The notes below the pieces were generated by a model. The model ran no database searches. It worked only from the letters and a program-made list of their open reading frames with translations, and had not been told where the DNA came from. From assembly GCF_026626335.1 (NCBI RefSeq), contig NZ_JAPNTZ010000004.1:496001-560000 (forward strand): a stretch of 64,000 bases of DNA. Direction: 5' to 3'. The position numbers were made by a program, and so were the translations under genes. Positions 9,314 to 18,424 of this stretch are shown here, piece after piece (positions within the stretch are counted from its first letter, which is position 1; every line of letters begins with the position of its first letter). The stretch comes from Paractinoplanes pyxinae. GTDB taxonomy: Bacteria; Actinomycetota; Actinomycetes; Mycobacteriales; Micromonosporaceae.

Positions 9314-10750
9314 ATGGCGATCTCCGCCGACTCACCGCTGGCCCGTCCGGAGCAGATCCAGGGCAACATCCTGCGTCCCTTCGGCGGTGAACGCCAGGCG
9401 TTCCTGGCCTTGTCGTTCGCGAACAACCAGGAGGGCGCGCGCCGCTGGCTGGCCGGGGTCGCCGCCCGCGTCGCCGGCACGACCGACGTGCCGGCCCGCG
9501 TGCCCCGGGGCGAGACGCGCCTCGCCCCCGGCCGCACCCTGCTGAATGTCGGCCTCACCGCGTCCGGCCTGGTCGTGCTGCATCCCGAGACGGCCGGCCG
9601 GCTGGCCGCCTTCGAGGCGTTCTGGGCCGGCCCGCTCGGCCCGCGGCTCGACGACGCCAACCGGCTCACCACCACGCCGGCCCTGGTCGGCGACACCGGC
9701 CGCAACGACCCGCAGCACTGGGTGGTCGGCGGCCCCGGCCCGTCGGTCGACGCGCTGCTGACCATCGCCGCCGGCGACGAGCAGACGATCGTCGAGGCCG
9801 TGCGCCGCGAGCTCGACGCGGCCTCCGCCGAGGGCCTGAAAGAGCTGTACACCCAGTTCGGTGTGGTGCACCGCGACCGGACGGACGGGCACCGCATCGA
9901 ACATTTCGGCTTCGCCGACGGCATCTCCCAGCCGGCCGTCCAGGGCTTCCCCGACGGCCAGACGGTCTTCGGCTCCCCGGTCATCGCGGCCGGCGAGTTC
10001 ATCCTCGGCAGCCCCGGGGAGCGCCGCCCGCCGTCGTGGAAGGCCCGCCCGGCTCCCGCGCGTTGGATGCACGGCGGCTCCTTCCAGGTCTTCCGCCGCC
10101 TGGAGCAGGACGTGCCCGGCTGGTGGAAGCGAATGGCCGAGTTCGCCCGGCCCGGCGAGACCCCGCAGGACGCGGCCGCCCGCGCCCTGGGCCGCCGCCT
10201 CGACGGCAAGCCCTTGGCCAAGCCCGACGCCGCCCCCGGACAGGAGAACGACTTCGACTTCGCCGACGACCCCAAGGGCGAGAAGACCCCGTTCTACGCC
10301 CACATCCGCAAGGTCAACCCCCGCGAGGACGTGGTCTTCCGCGACCGCAACCACAAGATGCTCCGCCGCGGCCTGCCCTTCGGCCCCCGCTACGACAGCA
10401 ACCACCCCGACGAGGAACAACGGGGCATCATCTTCAACTCGTACCTGACCAGCATCGAAGACCAGTTCGAGTTCGTGCAGCGCCGCTGGGCCAACGACCC
10501 GGGTTTCCCGTCGAGCTCCCTGGCCCAGTACGGCCGCATCCCGGCCCAGCCCCCCGTGGTCGACGGCCTGGACCCCGTCCTGGGCGACAGCCGCCAGGAC
10601 GCCGAGAAGCGCCTGCCGAAGGACGAGGTCAACAAGATCCCCAAACCCGCCTACGGCGGCTTCGTCACCACAACGGGCGCCGTCTACGCCTTCGCCCCCT
10701 CGCTCCCGGCCCTGCAGCGGCTCGCCGGTGCCGAGGAGTTAGGTGACTAA
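9314..10750 (+). CDS. DyP-type heme peroxidase
   Basis: The product is 478 residues. The family motif GXXDG is present as GFADG at about 199-203, containing the catalytic distal Asp. The proximal heme ligand is expected in AHIRKVNPRED (His about 330), followed by RRGLPFGP with the conserved Arg. No Sec or Tat signal peptide is visible, so the enzyme may be cytoplasmic. It oxidises dyes or aromatic compounds with hydrogen peroxide; the physiological substrate is unknown. Its 3' end overlaps the convergent cyclase gene by 12 bp. It lies 54 bp after asnB and may have its own promoter. Confidence 0.9.
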   Translation: MAISADSPLARPEQIQGNILRPFGGERQAFLALSFANNQEGARRWLAGVAARVAGTTDVPARVPRGETRLAPGRTLLNVGLTASGLVVLHPETAGRLAAFEAFWAGPLGPRLDDANRLTTTPALVGDTGRNDPQHWVVGGPGPSVDALLTIAAGDEQTIVEAVRRELDAASAEGLKELYTQFGVVHRDRTDGHRIEHFGFADGISQPAVQGFPDGQTVFGSPVIAAGEFILGSPGERRPPSWKARPAPARWMHGGSFQVFRRLEQDVPGWWKRMAEFARPGETPQDAAARALGRRLDGKPLAKPDAAPGQENDFDFADDPKGEKTPFYAHIRKVNPREDVVFRDRNHKMLRRGLPFGPRYDSNHPDEEQRGIIFNSYLTSIEDQFEFVQRRWANDPGFPSSSLAQYGRIPAQPPVVDGLDPVLGDSRQDAEKRLPKDEVNKIPKPAYGGFVTTTGAVYAFAPSLPALQRLAGAEELGD

Positions 10751-13700
10751 GGAGTCGATTCGCTGAAGCAAAGTTTCGAGGTCAGGTCCGGTGCTGGCGA
10801 CGATCCACTGCGGCAGCGCGGGTAGAGGGGGTCCAGGCGGAAGGCGAACGCCGGTAAGTCGTTCATAGGCGTTGCGGTATTCGAGACTGGGAGCACGTTC
10901 GTAGAGCTGTTCGTAGATCTCGGCGGCTCGTCCCCGCGCGTCGTCGTTGGCCGGGTCGGCCTGCCAGGCGGCGTCAAGCAAGGCCGCGACTTCATGCGGC
11001 TCGGTCCATCGCTCCGCCGCCTTACGGAGTGATCGCGCCGCGAAGGCTGGTTCGAGCTCACCTGTGCCGATCCGGAGCTGAACTGCAAGGATGTAGGCGG
11101 TGACCTGGGTGTCTCGTTCGTCGTGCTCCTCAGCGACGCGTAACGCCTCGGAGTTCAGCCGTTCCGCTATCGCAGGGCGCCCTGCGGTGAGCTGAAGCCG
11201 GGCCAGCCTGTGCAGGGATTCGCACAGGTAGTAGGGCGCATGAAGCGCTCGAGACATTGAGATCGCGCGTTCCAGAAGTCGCTGCGCCTCGTCCAGGTGG
11301 CCCTCCGCGGCCGCGATTGCGCCGAGCCCGGTTACTTGGTCAACAACGGGTATCCAGTCACGAAGCTCGACAGTGACCCGTAGCGAATACACAGCGCATG
11401 TGCGGGCTCGCGCGAAGTCTCCCTCTTCCCTGTAGATCTCTCCCATGTTCCCGACCGTGATGCCGGCGGTGGGGCGAGCGCCGATGTCTCGCGCGACGTC
11501 CAACGCTCGCCGGAAGGAGGCGATTGCTTGTGCCTGGTTGGCGTTGCGATGAAACGCCCAGCCCAGATTGTTCGCGCCATGCAGCATCCAATGCCGGTCC
11601 CCGGCCTGCTCGGCCGTGCTGAATGCGCGGCTCAAATGATCGAGCGCTTCCTCGGGCCGACCTGTGTTCAGCAAGCACAGACCAAGGTGGTTCAAGGCCG
11701 CGCACATCGCGGGAAGGTCGCCCGCCTCAGTGGCCATAGCCAGATGCCGGTGGGCCATGGCGATCGCTTCGCTGTACTCGCCTTGGCGGTAGAGCACGAA
11801 GGTCATCCGGTCCATGGTCCGCGACAGGCCAGTTGCGTCCCCGAGACGCTCGAACCCGTCAAGGGCTCGTTCCAACCAGCTCACCGACTCGGCGTGCGAG
11901 TTCGTGTACATCAGGAGGTCACCGAGTTGCCGTTGGCCTGCTGCGACGATGTCGCGACGGCCGGTGGCTTCGGCGGCCCGCATTGCCAGTCGGTAATGCT
12001 TCTCCGCTTCAGCCCATTGCCCGGTGAGGTGGTGCACGGTGCCGATCTCGATATGCAGCGCCGCCTGCTCCGCTTCGGGCAGGAGGGGCAGCAGCCGACC
12101 GTAGAAGTGGGTTGCGGCCTCGTTGGCGAAAATCGCCTTGGCACGGTCGCCGGCGGCCTGGAACCAGATACGTTGTTTGTCCAACCGATCGGTGCGCGCG
12201 TAGTGGTGCGCGAGTACGTCAACGTATTGGGCGATGCGGTCGGCGTACCGCTCTTCGATCATCAGCCCGGCTCGCTCATGCAACGTCGCCCGGGTGTCGT
12301 AGGTGATGCTCTGGTACGCCGTCTCCTGGGTGATCGGGTGCTTGAACTCGTACTCCGGCTCGGGATCGAAAGCTACGCGAGGGGTCAGATCGAGAGTGTG
12401 GAGCCGACCGAGATGGGTTGCGATCTGCGCCGGCGATCCGGCAGCCGGATAGACCGAGGCTATCCAAGGTGGTTGAAAGCGACGGCCGATGACACTGGCT
12501 ACCTTGATAGCAGCTTTCTCGTCCTCGGACAGCTGGTCAATGCGGGCCATCACCAGTCGCTGCAGGCTGTCAGGGAGCTGCAACGCGCTCAGTCCGGCCG
12601 GATCGGCGGGGTTGACGGCGGTGCCGTGCAGGTAGGCAACAAGTTCCTCGATGTAGAACGCATTGCCTCGGGCCTGCTCGTCGATCTGCGTGACCAGCAT
12701 GTCGGAAATTTCGGCATCACGACCATACTGCTCACGGAGCCGCAGTGTCGCCAGACGCTGAGCGTCCGCGCTTGTCATCTGCTTGAGCCCCACGTCGATC
12801 GTGTGCGCGGCCCGTGTCAGGCCGGCGGGTGCCGGTTCTCGTGAGGTGGCTACCAGCAAGACTGGTAGTTCGGCGAGACGGCCGGCGAGAAGATCGAGAA
12901 GGCTCAAGGAAGCCGGATCGATCCAATGACAGTCCTCGAGCAGCAGCACAAGAGGCCCACGAGCAGCCCGCTCTCGTAGGCAAGCCAGCAGCGTCGAACG
13001 CAGCAGCACATCGCGACCGGCTTGATCCAGTTGGACGGTGAGGTCGTTGTCCGGCATCGGCAGGTCGATTACAGCGGCCACCAGCGGCGCGCGCTGCCCG
13101 GTGCCGTCATACCGAGCGATCCGCTCCGTCAGCGCGGCTCGCTGGTCGTCAAGGCTCAGCATGGGGTCGATCTCGAGCAATTCTCGCCAGATCGAACGCC
13201 ACACCAGATAGCTGGAGCTGGTGCCGTGGGAGCGGCAGCTGCCGCCGTGGCCGGTAAACCCGAGCATCCCCGCCATCCGGCACGCCTCGGCCGCGAGACG
13301 GGACTTACCGATGCCGGCCTCGCCATGAATCCAGGCGATGTGACCTCGACCTGCGACCGCCTCATTGACCAGCCTACGGATCCGGGCCATCTCGGCCGCC
13401 CGTCCGACCAGTGCGCCGGAGTCGGGAACAGCCAGCGGGCTGCTGGGGGCTGTTTCGTGCACGGCCTGGACCGCCCAGGCTTGAACCGGCGCCGTCTTGC
13501 CTTTGGCGGTCACCTCGATCGGTGCTTCAACCGTGACCAGATCACGGACGCGGTCGAAGGTGGACCGGTCGATGAGAAGATGGCCCGACGGGGCGGCTTG
13601 CATGAGCCGCGCAGCAAGGTTGACAGCGTCACCGACAACGGCGTACTCGCGCCGCACGTCGGAACCCACCTCGCCACAGAAGACAGGGCCGGTGGTGACA

Positions 13701-14776
13701 CCGCCGCTCCGTGCTCCTCCGGGTAGCGCCAGCAACTCCAGACAGCAGCGCAGAGCGCGTTCCTCGTCGTCCTCGTGACTGACGGGTGTGCCGAAGACGG
13801 CCACCAGCACAGTGCCTTTGTCATCAGCCATCAGATGGCGAAGGTGACCGCCGTATCTGTCGATGACCTTGACTCCATCAGCCAGGTAGTTCTGCAGCGC
13901 CTCAACTGTGGAGGGTTCGCCGATCAACAGGTCCGGCAACAACACGAAGGCGGTGGTGACCTTGCGATGCTCGTTGACCAGTTCGTGTCTCCCGTAGCGC
14001 AATCGGGTGCGGATCGCCGGATGCAGGAATGGTTCAATCAGCCGTTCCAGCTCGGCGGTATGCGGTGCGGGTGGGGCGTAGGGGGCATCCGGCATCATCA
14101 GCGGGCCAGCGACCTGCAAAAGCGCGGGCTCCACCACGATTTCGCCTCTGTCGGCTCGATGCAGCGCGTCGATCGCATTCGCGAGCGCTGGGCCGGCGAT
14201 CAGATGTTGCAGCCGGGTTTCCGGATCGCCGAGCAGCATCAGAAGCAGAGGACCGCCGGCCAACCCGACGCGGATCGTCAGCGAGCGGGCTCCATCCGGT
14301 GTGGGCACTGGCGGAACTTCGGCCGTGGCCTCGCGGATGAGCCGAGCGCAGCGAATCGCCCGGCGGGCAACAGCAGCTGCCGTTTCGGGGGTGTAGTCGA
14401 ACATGCCGACCAGGGCATCGCCGGCGAAATCGACCACGCTGCCCCCGGACGCGGCGATGGCATCTGCGGTAACCGCGAACCAGCTGTTGATGATGCGGGT
14501 GAGCTGCTCAGTGCCATAGCTGCCAGAGCCGGCGAAGCTCTCAGCGAGAGCGGTGAACCCCACGACGTCGGCGTACAGTACGACCGCTTCAACGCGCTGT
14601 GTGACTGGCGGATTGCTGACACTCTCGGCAGTAAGGAGAAGGCGCAACGTATGTTCGGGCAGGTAGGAACGCCAGGTCGCGGCCAATTCAGTCACGATCT
14701 GTGACGATGAGGTCCCCGGCGGCTCTTGCGTCACGCCTTGTGTGGCCACCCTTCTGATTCTACCGTCGAGGATCAA
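10739..14776 (-). CDS. Soluble adenylyl cyclase-like protein: two class III cyclase domains + STAND-type ATPase + TPR array
   Basis: There are 1345 codons from a TTG start; GTG starts at 14749 and 14734 are equally possible. Cyclase domain 1 (about 60-215) keeps the metal Asp pair (YADVVGFT, FAGDALVGMF). Domain 2 (about 270-425) is degenerate at the first metal site (LLPDLLIG) but keeps KGTVLVAVFG and YAVVGDAVNLAARL. An AAA/STAND ATPase follows with Walker A HGEAGIGKS near 485 and Walker B LVLLLEDCHWID near 612. A TPR-rich C-terminal half ends near 1300. The order C1-C2-NTPase-TPR matches mammalian ADCY10 and related bacterial proteins. Activity as a cAMP synthase is inferred. GC is visibly lower than in the flanking genes, suggesting transfer. 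Confidence 0.8.
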   Translation of the reverse strand: MILDGRIRRVATQGVTQEPPGTSSSQIVTELAATWRSYLPEHTLRLLLTAESVSNPPVTQRVEAVVLYADVVGFTALAESFAGSGSYGTEQLTRIINSWFAVTADAIAASGGSVVDFAGDALVGMFDYTPETAAAVARRAIRCARLIREATAEVPPVPTPDGARSLTIRVGLAGGPLLLMLLGDPETRLQHLIAGPALANAIDALHRADRGEIVVEPALLQVAGPLMMPDAPYAPPAPHTAELERLIEPFLHPAIRTRLRYGRHELVNEHRKVTTAFVLLPDLLIGEPSTVEALQNYLADGVKVIDRYGGHLRHLMADDKGTVLVAVFGTPVSHEDDEERALRCCLELLALPGGARSGGVTTGPVFCGEVGSDVRREYAVVGDAVNLAARLMQAAPSGHLLIDRSTFDRVRDLVTVEAPIEVTAKGKTAPVQAWAVQAVHETAPSSPLAVPDSGALVGRAAEMARIRRLVNEAVAGRGHIAWIHGEAGIGKSRLAAEACRMAGMLGFTGHGGSCRSHGTSSSYLVWRSIWRELLEIDPMLSLDDQRAALTERIARYDGTGQRAPLVAAVIDLPMPDNDLTVQLDQAGRDVLLRSTLLACLRERAARGPLVLLLEDCHWIDPASLSLLDLLAGRLAELPVLLVATSREPAPAGLTRAAHTIDVGLKQMTSADAQRLATLRLREQYGRDAEISDMLVTQIDEQARGNAFYIEELVAYLHGTAVNPADPAGLSALQLPDSLQRLVMARIDQLSEDEKAAIKVASVIGRRFQPPWIASVYPAAGSPAQIATHLGRLHTLDLTPRVAFDPEPEYEFKHPITQETAYQSITYDTRATLHERAGLMIEERYADRIAQYVDVLAHHYARTDRLDKQRIWFQAAGDRAKAIFANEAATHFYGRLLPLLPEAEQAALHIEIGTVHHLTGQWAEAEKHYRLAMRAAEATGRRDIVAAGQRQLGDLLMYTNSHAESVSWLERALDGFERLGDATGLSRTMDRMTFVLYRQGEYSEAIAMAHRHLAMATEAGDLPAMCAALNHLGLCLLNTGRPEEALDHLSRAFSTAEQAGDRHWMLHGANNLGWAFHRNANQAQAIASFRRALDVARDIGARPTAGITVGNMGEIYREEGDFARARTCAVYSLRVTVELRDWIPVVDQVTGLGAIAAAEGHLDEAQRLLERAISMSRALHAPYYLCESLHRLARLQLTAGRPAIAERLNSEALRVAEEHDERDTQVTAYILAVQLRIGTGELEPAFAARSLRKAAERWTEPHEVAALLDAAWQADPANDDARGRAAEIYEQLYERAPSLEYRNAYERLTGVRLPPGPPLPALPQWIVASTGPDLETLLQRIDSLVT

Positions 14777-14818
14777 TCATCACTCTCGGCACGTCTGTCG
14801 CCAATGGGGGATCAAGTC

Positions 14819-15436
14819 ATGGGTGTGGGCACCAGCGACGCTGTTTTCGCGCTGTCGGGCGCGTGCGTTCACCGCTTGCGGTTCGCCTTCGGCGCTCCAC
14901 TCGGTTATCCCTACGCCCGTCCTCTCGCGGACGAGAACGCCGAACCGGAGGCGCTGTTCCGAAGGATCCAAGTGGTGTCGCCACCACCGACTCGCGGTGG
15001 TGAGCCGTGGCAGACCGGTATGAAGCTGGCGGGGCAACCGTTCGACCCCGAGACCGGCGCCGGCAAGCTCGCTGACGTCACGTTCGATGAGGGCATTCCC
15101 TCGCTTGACGCGGCCGCCCCGGACACGGTGGTGCTCGACGAGTGGTTCCGGGTTCCGCGGCAGGAGGGCCACGTCGACTTCCCGGGGGACGACCACGGCC
15201 GGTACGCACTGTCGATCAAGTACTGGAGCCCGATCCCCGAGGGTCAGACGTCGACCCGGAAGACAGTCTCGTACTACAACGACGACCTGACGATGAAGTG
15301 GGGCCGCACGCCGGCGGTGGGGGACTGGGTCGCGGTCAGTTTCGACGCGTTCTTTCCGCCTGAGCGGGACAGCGCCGACCTCATCCTGCAGATCGGCGAG
15401 TGCGACGGCCGCTGCGGCGCCGGCCCGGCCGCGTGA
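14819..15436 (+). CDS. Hypothetical protein divergent from the cyclase
   Basis: The product is 205 residues from the ATG preceded by GGGGGAT at good spacing; upstream in-frame starts overlap the cyclase start region and are less likely. I recognise no family. It is soluble, rich in Pro and acidic residues, with no signal peptide or membrane segment (FGAPLGYPYARPLADE, WQTGMKLAGQPFDPETG, KYWSPIPEGQ, GDWVAVSFDAFFP). The 42-bp gap to the cyclase start means the two genes share a promoter region, so it may be a partner or target of the cyclase; that is guesswork from position. Confidence 0.6.
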   Translation: MGVGTSDAVFALSGACVHRLRFAFGAPLGYPYARPLADENAEPEALFRRIQVVSPPPTRGGEPWQTGMKLAGQPFDPETGAGKLADVTFDEGIPSLDAAAPDTVVLDEWFRVPRQEGHVDFPGDDHGRYALSIKYWSPIPEGQTSTRKTVSYYNDDLTMKWGRTPAVGDWVAVSFDAFFPPERDSADLILQIGECDGRCGAGPAA

Positions 15437-15623
15437 CGCCCGACACGCCGCTGAGCTGCTGAAGTGAGGGCGGCGCGGGGCGCATCCGGCCAAATCGGGA
15501 ATCAACGGGCGTCGACAGGTGGGTTCACCACTGTCACCAGGTAAGACGACAGTAAAATGGCGGATGCACGGCTGCGCTCGGGTCGGCAGGCTCTAACCAA
15601 GAAACTTGGGGGGAGCAGAGAAG

Positions 15624-16844
15624 ATGATGACCGAGCGAAATCCCGCACTGCTGGAACCAACCGTTCAGAGCGACGCGGCCCTGCGCCGCAGCCGCCTGCT
15701 GTTGCACGCCAGCGAGGCGCTGGCCGCCACCTCCACCACGTCCGACGTCCTGGCGACCGTGCCGGCGCTGCTGCGGGACGCGCTGTCCGCGACGCACGCC
15801 GCGGTGGTGCTGGCCGGCATCACGCCGAGTCCGCGCGGCCCGGGGGTGGCCGTCTCGGACGCGTTGACCGGCACGGCGATCCGCGACCGGCACTCCCAGT
15901 ACTACGAGAGCCCGATGGACCTCATGATCGTCCACCCGGGACTGGCCGAGGCGCTCGACGACCTGGGCTGGCAGGCCGCCGTCTGCGCGCCGCTGCCCGA
16001 CCAGGCCGGCGCCGTGCTCATCGCGTGGGACGAGCCGCAGACCTTCTACGTGTTCGACCGGGCCGTCATCGCCACGCTCGCCCTCTACATCGGGCAGGCG
16101 CTCGACCGGGCGGTCAAGCACGACGCCCGCGCCGCCATCACCGACACGCTGCAGCAGGCCATGCTGTCGCAGCTGCCCGACGTCGACGACTACGACCTGG
16201 CCGCCTACTACCGGGCCGCCACCGCCCAGCGGGTCGGCGGCGACTGGTACGACGTGATTCCCGGCCCGAACGACCGGCTGGCCCTGGTCATCGGCGACGT
16301 GGTCGGCCACGACACGGCCGCCGCGGCGAAGATGGGCCAGCTGCGCAACATGCTGCGGGCCTACCTGGTCGACCGCCGCGAGCCGCCGTCGGCCCTGCTG
16401 CGCCGGCTCGACGCGGCCAACCACGCGCTGGGCGAGCCGACGATGGCCACCGCCGTGGTCGCGTTCATCGACCGGGCTCCCAACGGCGGCTACCGTCTGC
16501 GCTGGTCGAACGCCGGTCACCCGCCGCCGGTGATCATTCAGCCCGACGGCGAGGTGCGCCCGCTGACCGGCAACGACATGCTGCTGGGGGCCCGCCGCGG
16601 CAGTCCCCGCCACACGTACACGGCTCCGCTGCCGGCCGGTTCGACGGTCCTGCTGCACACCGACGGCCTGGTCGAGAAGCGCGGCCAGACCATCGACGAC
16701 AGCTTCGACCGCCTCTACCGGCGGCTGCGCGTCCGCAACTTCGGCATGCCGCGCGACCTGCTCACCCGCCTGGCCGGCGAGATGCCGGCCGATCGCGACG
16801 ACGACATCGCCATGCTGGCCGTCCGCATCCCCGGCCGCCTCTGA
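15624..16844 (+). CDS. GAF-domain PP2C/SpoIIE-type serine phosphatase
   Basis: The product is 406 residues from the first of two adjacent ATG codons, with GGGGGGAG 8-9 nt upstream. An N-terminal GAF-like sensor domain covers about 20-160. The SpoIIE/PP2C phosphatase domain covers about 175-400 with motifs VGGDWYDVI, GDVVGHDTAAAAKMGQLR and the metal-binding end DRDDDIAML. Proteins of this type dephosphorylate anti-sigma-factor antagonists in partner-switching stress systems. No anti-sigma kinase or STAS gene is adjacent. The stop codon lies inside the first unit of a 27-bp tandem repeat. Confidence 0.87.
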   Translation: MMTERNPALLEPTVQSDAALRRSRLLLHASEALAATSTTSDVLATVPALLRDALSATHAAVVLAGITPSPRGPGVAVSDALTGTAIRDRHSQYYESPMDLMIVHPGLAEALDDLGWQAAVCAPLPDQAGAVLIAWDEPQTFYVFDRAVIATLALYIGQALDRAVKHDARAAITDTLQQAMLSQLPDVDDYDLAAYYRAATAQRVGGDWYDVIPGPNDRLALVIGDVVGHDTAAAAKMGQLRNMLRAYLVDRREPPSALLRRLDAANHALGEPTMATAVVAFIDRAPNGGYRLRWSNAGHPPPVIIQPDGEVRPLTGNDMLLGARRGSPRHTYTAPLPAGSTVLLHTDGLVEKRGQTIDDSFDRLYRRLRVRNFGMPRDLLTRLAGEMPADRDDDIAMLAVRIPGRL

Positions 16845-16894
16845 CCAGCCGGTCGAGACGGCCGCCTCTGCCCCGCCGGTCGAGACGGCCACCA
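16835..16894 (+). repeat. 27-bp tandem repeat starting over the phosphatase stop codon
   Basis: Two 27-bp units (16835-16861 and 16862-16888; consensus core CCGGTCGAGACGG) differ at only two or three positions, and a partial third follows. The stop TGA of the phosphatase gene lies inside unit 1. The unit resembles the 27-bp repeat inside the gene at 62573. The repeat fills most of the gap to the convergent MerR gene. Confidence 0.8.
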
Positions 16895-16914
16895 CTGAAG
16901 CAGCGACGAAAGGG

Positions 16915-17319
16915 TCAGTCCTCGTCCTCGCAGTTGCGGCCGCGGGCGATCAGATCCTCGAAGTCGGCCATCTTGTTCCGCATCACCCGCAGGTCGTCGT
17001 CGAGCTCGGCCCGCTGCCGGTGCAGGCGCTGCTCCTGATCCTGCAGGATGCGCAGGCGCTGCCGGGAGTGCTCGGGCGTGCCCGGCCCCAGCGCCACGAA
17101 TTGCCGCACCTCGGCCACCGGCATGCCGGTCCGCCGCAACGCCTGAACGAGCCGGACGAATCGGACTGCGCCCGGACCGTACCGGCGGCGCCCGTCGGAG
17201 GTGCGCCCGACCAGCGGTATCAACCCTTCCCGCTCGTACCAGCGAAGGGTGTCGGGGGTCAGGCCGGTCAGCTCGGACACCTCACGGATGCCGAGCGCGG
17301 AAGTCACCGAGGTCGTCAC
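16915..17319 (-). CDS. MerR-family transcriptional regulator
   Basis: The product is 134 residues from a GTG start. The N-terminal winged helix is typical (IREVSELTGLTPDTLRWYER) and a C-terminal coiled coil (about 85-122, LQDQEQRLHRQRAELDDD) mediates dimers. The open frame extends far upstream but overlaps the dehydrogenase gene in another frame, so the short form is chosen. It is 25 nt downstream of the zinc alcohol dehydrogenase and almost certainly in its operon. The dehydrogenase promoter has the long 19-bp spacer with a dyad that MerR proteins act on, so this protein is the likely activator. A single Cys near the C-terminus (GRNCEDED) does not form a metal site I recognise. Confidence 0.88.
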   Translation of the reverse strand: MTTSVTSALGIREVSELTGLTPDTLRWYEREGLIPLVGRTSDGRRRYGPGAVRFVRLVQALRRTGMPVAEVRQFVALGPGTPEHSRQRLRILQDQEQRLHRQRAELDDDLRVMRNKMADFEDLIARGRNCEDED

Positions 17320-17344
17320 CCGGCAACGGTACGTCGCGGCGGCC

Positions 17345-18382
17345 TCAGTCCAGGTCGGCCAGGTCGAGAACGAACCGCCAGCGGACGTCGTTGCGGGCCA
17401 GCCGGTCGAGCGCCGGGCCGACGTCGCGGGCCGGAACCTTCTCGACGTCCGCGACGATGTGATGGCGGGCGGCGAAGTCCAGCATTTCCCGCGTACGGGA
17501 CCGGCCCGCACTGCCGGAAGCGGCCAGCCGCTTGAACCCGTACAGCAATGCCATCGCCTCCGGTTCGTAGCGATCCGGGATGCCGAGCATGCACAGGGTG
17601 CCGTCCATCCGAAGCGCCCGCAGGTACGGCGACGGGTCGTGCTTGGCCGACGCGGTGTCCAGCATGAAGTCGAACCGGTCGCCCTGGGCGGCCATCGCCT
17701 CGCCGTCACCCGAGATGATCACCTCGTCGGCGCCCAGATCGCGCGCGGCCGCCTCCTTGCCGGGCGAGGTGGTGAAGACGGCCACCCGGGCGCCCAGCGC
17801 CTTGGCGAACTTCACTGCCAGGTGGCCGAGACCGCCCAGCCCGACCACGCCCACCAGCTGCCCCGGGCCCACGTCCCAGCGGCGCAGCGGCTCGAACACG
17901 GTCGCCCCGGCGCACATCAGCGGCGCCACACCGGCCGGGTCGAGGCCCGGCGGCAGCGGGTACGCGAACGACTCGCGCACGACATAGTCCCTGGAGTACG
18001 CGCCGAGCGTCACACTGCCGTCGACGCGATCCTTCCCGCCGTACGTAGTAGTGGGAAATTCACGGCAGAACTGCTCGGCCCCGGAGCGGCAGGCCGGGCA
18101 CACGCCGCACGAGTCGACGATGTTGCCGACCGCCACCGGATCGCCCACCCGGAAGCCGGTCACCTCGCTGCCCACGGCCGTGACCTCGCCGGTGAACTCG
18201 TGCCCCGGAACCAGCGGTCCGGCCCCGGCGGTCAGCGCCTCGGCCGCGTGCAGGTCGCTGTGGCACAGGCCGCACCAAGTGACGCGGACCGCGAGGTCGT
18301 CCGGGCGCAGCGTGCGGCGCTCGAACGCGTACGGCTCCCAGCGGCCACCCGGAACCGTCAGTGCCATGCCTTTCGTCTTCAT
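17345..18382 (-). CDS. Zinc-dependent alcohol dehydrogenase (MDR family, YahK/CAD-like)
   Basis: The product is 345 residues. Catalytic zinc ligands C37 (WCGLCHSD), H61 and E62 (GHEFTGEV) are present, as are structural zinc cysteines C92, C95, C98 and C106. The Rossmann fold has GLGGLGHLAVKFAKALGA. The protein most resembles NADP-dependent aldehyde reductases and cinnamyl alcohol dehydrogenases, so reduction of toxic aldehydes is a reasonable guess. The promoter places the start only 7 nt after the -10 box, so the transcript is probably leaderless from this ATG. It forms an operon with the MerR gene behind it. Confidence 0.9.
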   Translation of the reverse strand: MKTKGMALTVPGGRWEPYAFERRTLRPDDLAVRVTWCGLCHSDLHAAEALTAGAGPLVPGHEFTGEVTAVGSEVTGFRVGDPVAVGNIVDSCGVCPACRSGAEQFCREFPTTTYGGKDRVDGSVTLGAYSRDYVVRESFAYPLPPGLDPAGVAPLMCAGATVFEPLRRWDVGPGQLVGVVGLGGLGHLAVKFAKALGARVAVFTTSPGKEAAARDLGADEVIISGDGEAMAAQGDRFDFMLDTASAKHDPSPYLRALRMDGTLCMLGIPDRYEPEAMALLYGFKRLAASGSAGRSRTREMLDFAARHHIVADVEKVPARDVGPALDRLARNDVRWRFVLDLADLD

Positions 18383-18389
18383 GGCGGCG

Positions 18390-18420
18390 ACGCTAGGCGC
18401 TGGAGCGCACTCCAGCGCAA
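18390..18420 (-). promoter_or_regulatory. MerR-type promoter: dyad in a 19-bp spacer
   Basis: On the minus strand TTGCGC (-35, 18415-18420) and TAGCGT (-10, 18390-18395) are separated by exactly 19 bp. Across the -35 and spacer lies a perfect dyad GCGCTGGAG-N4-CTCCAGCGC (18397-18418). A 19-bp spacer with a central dyad is the hallmark of promoters activated by MerR-family twisting. The MerR gene is in the operon it would control. Confidence 0.82.
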
Positions 18421-18424
18421 GCCG

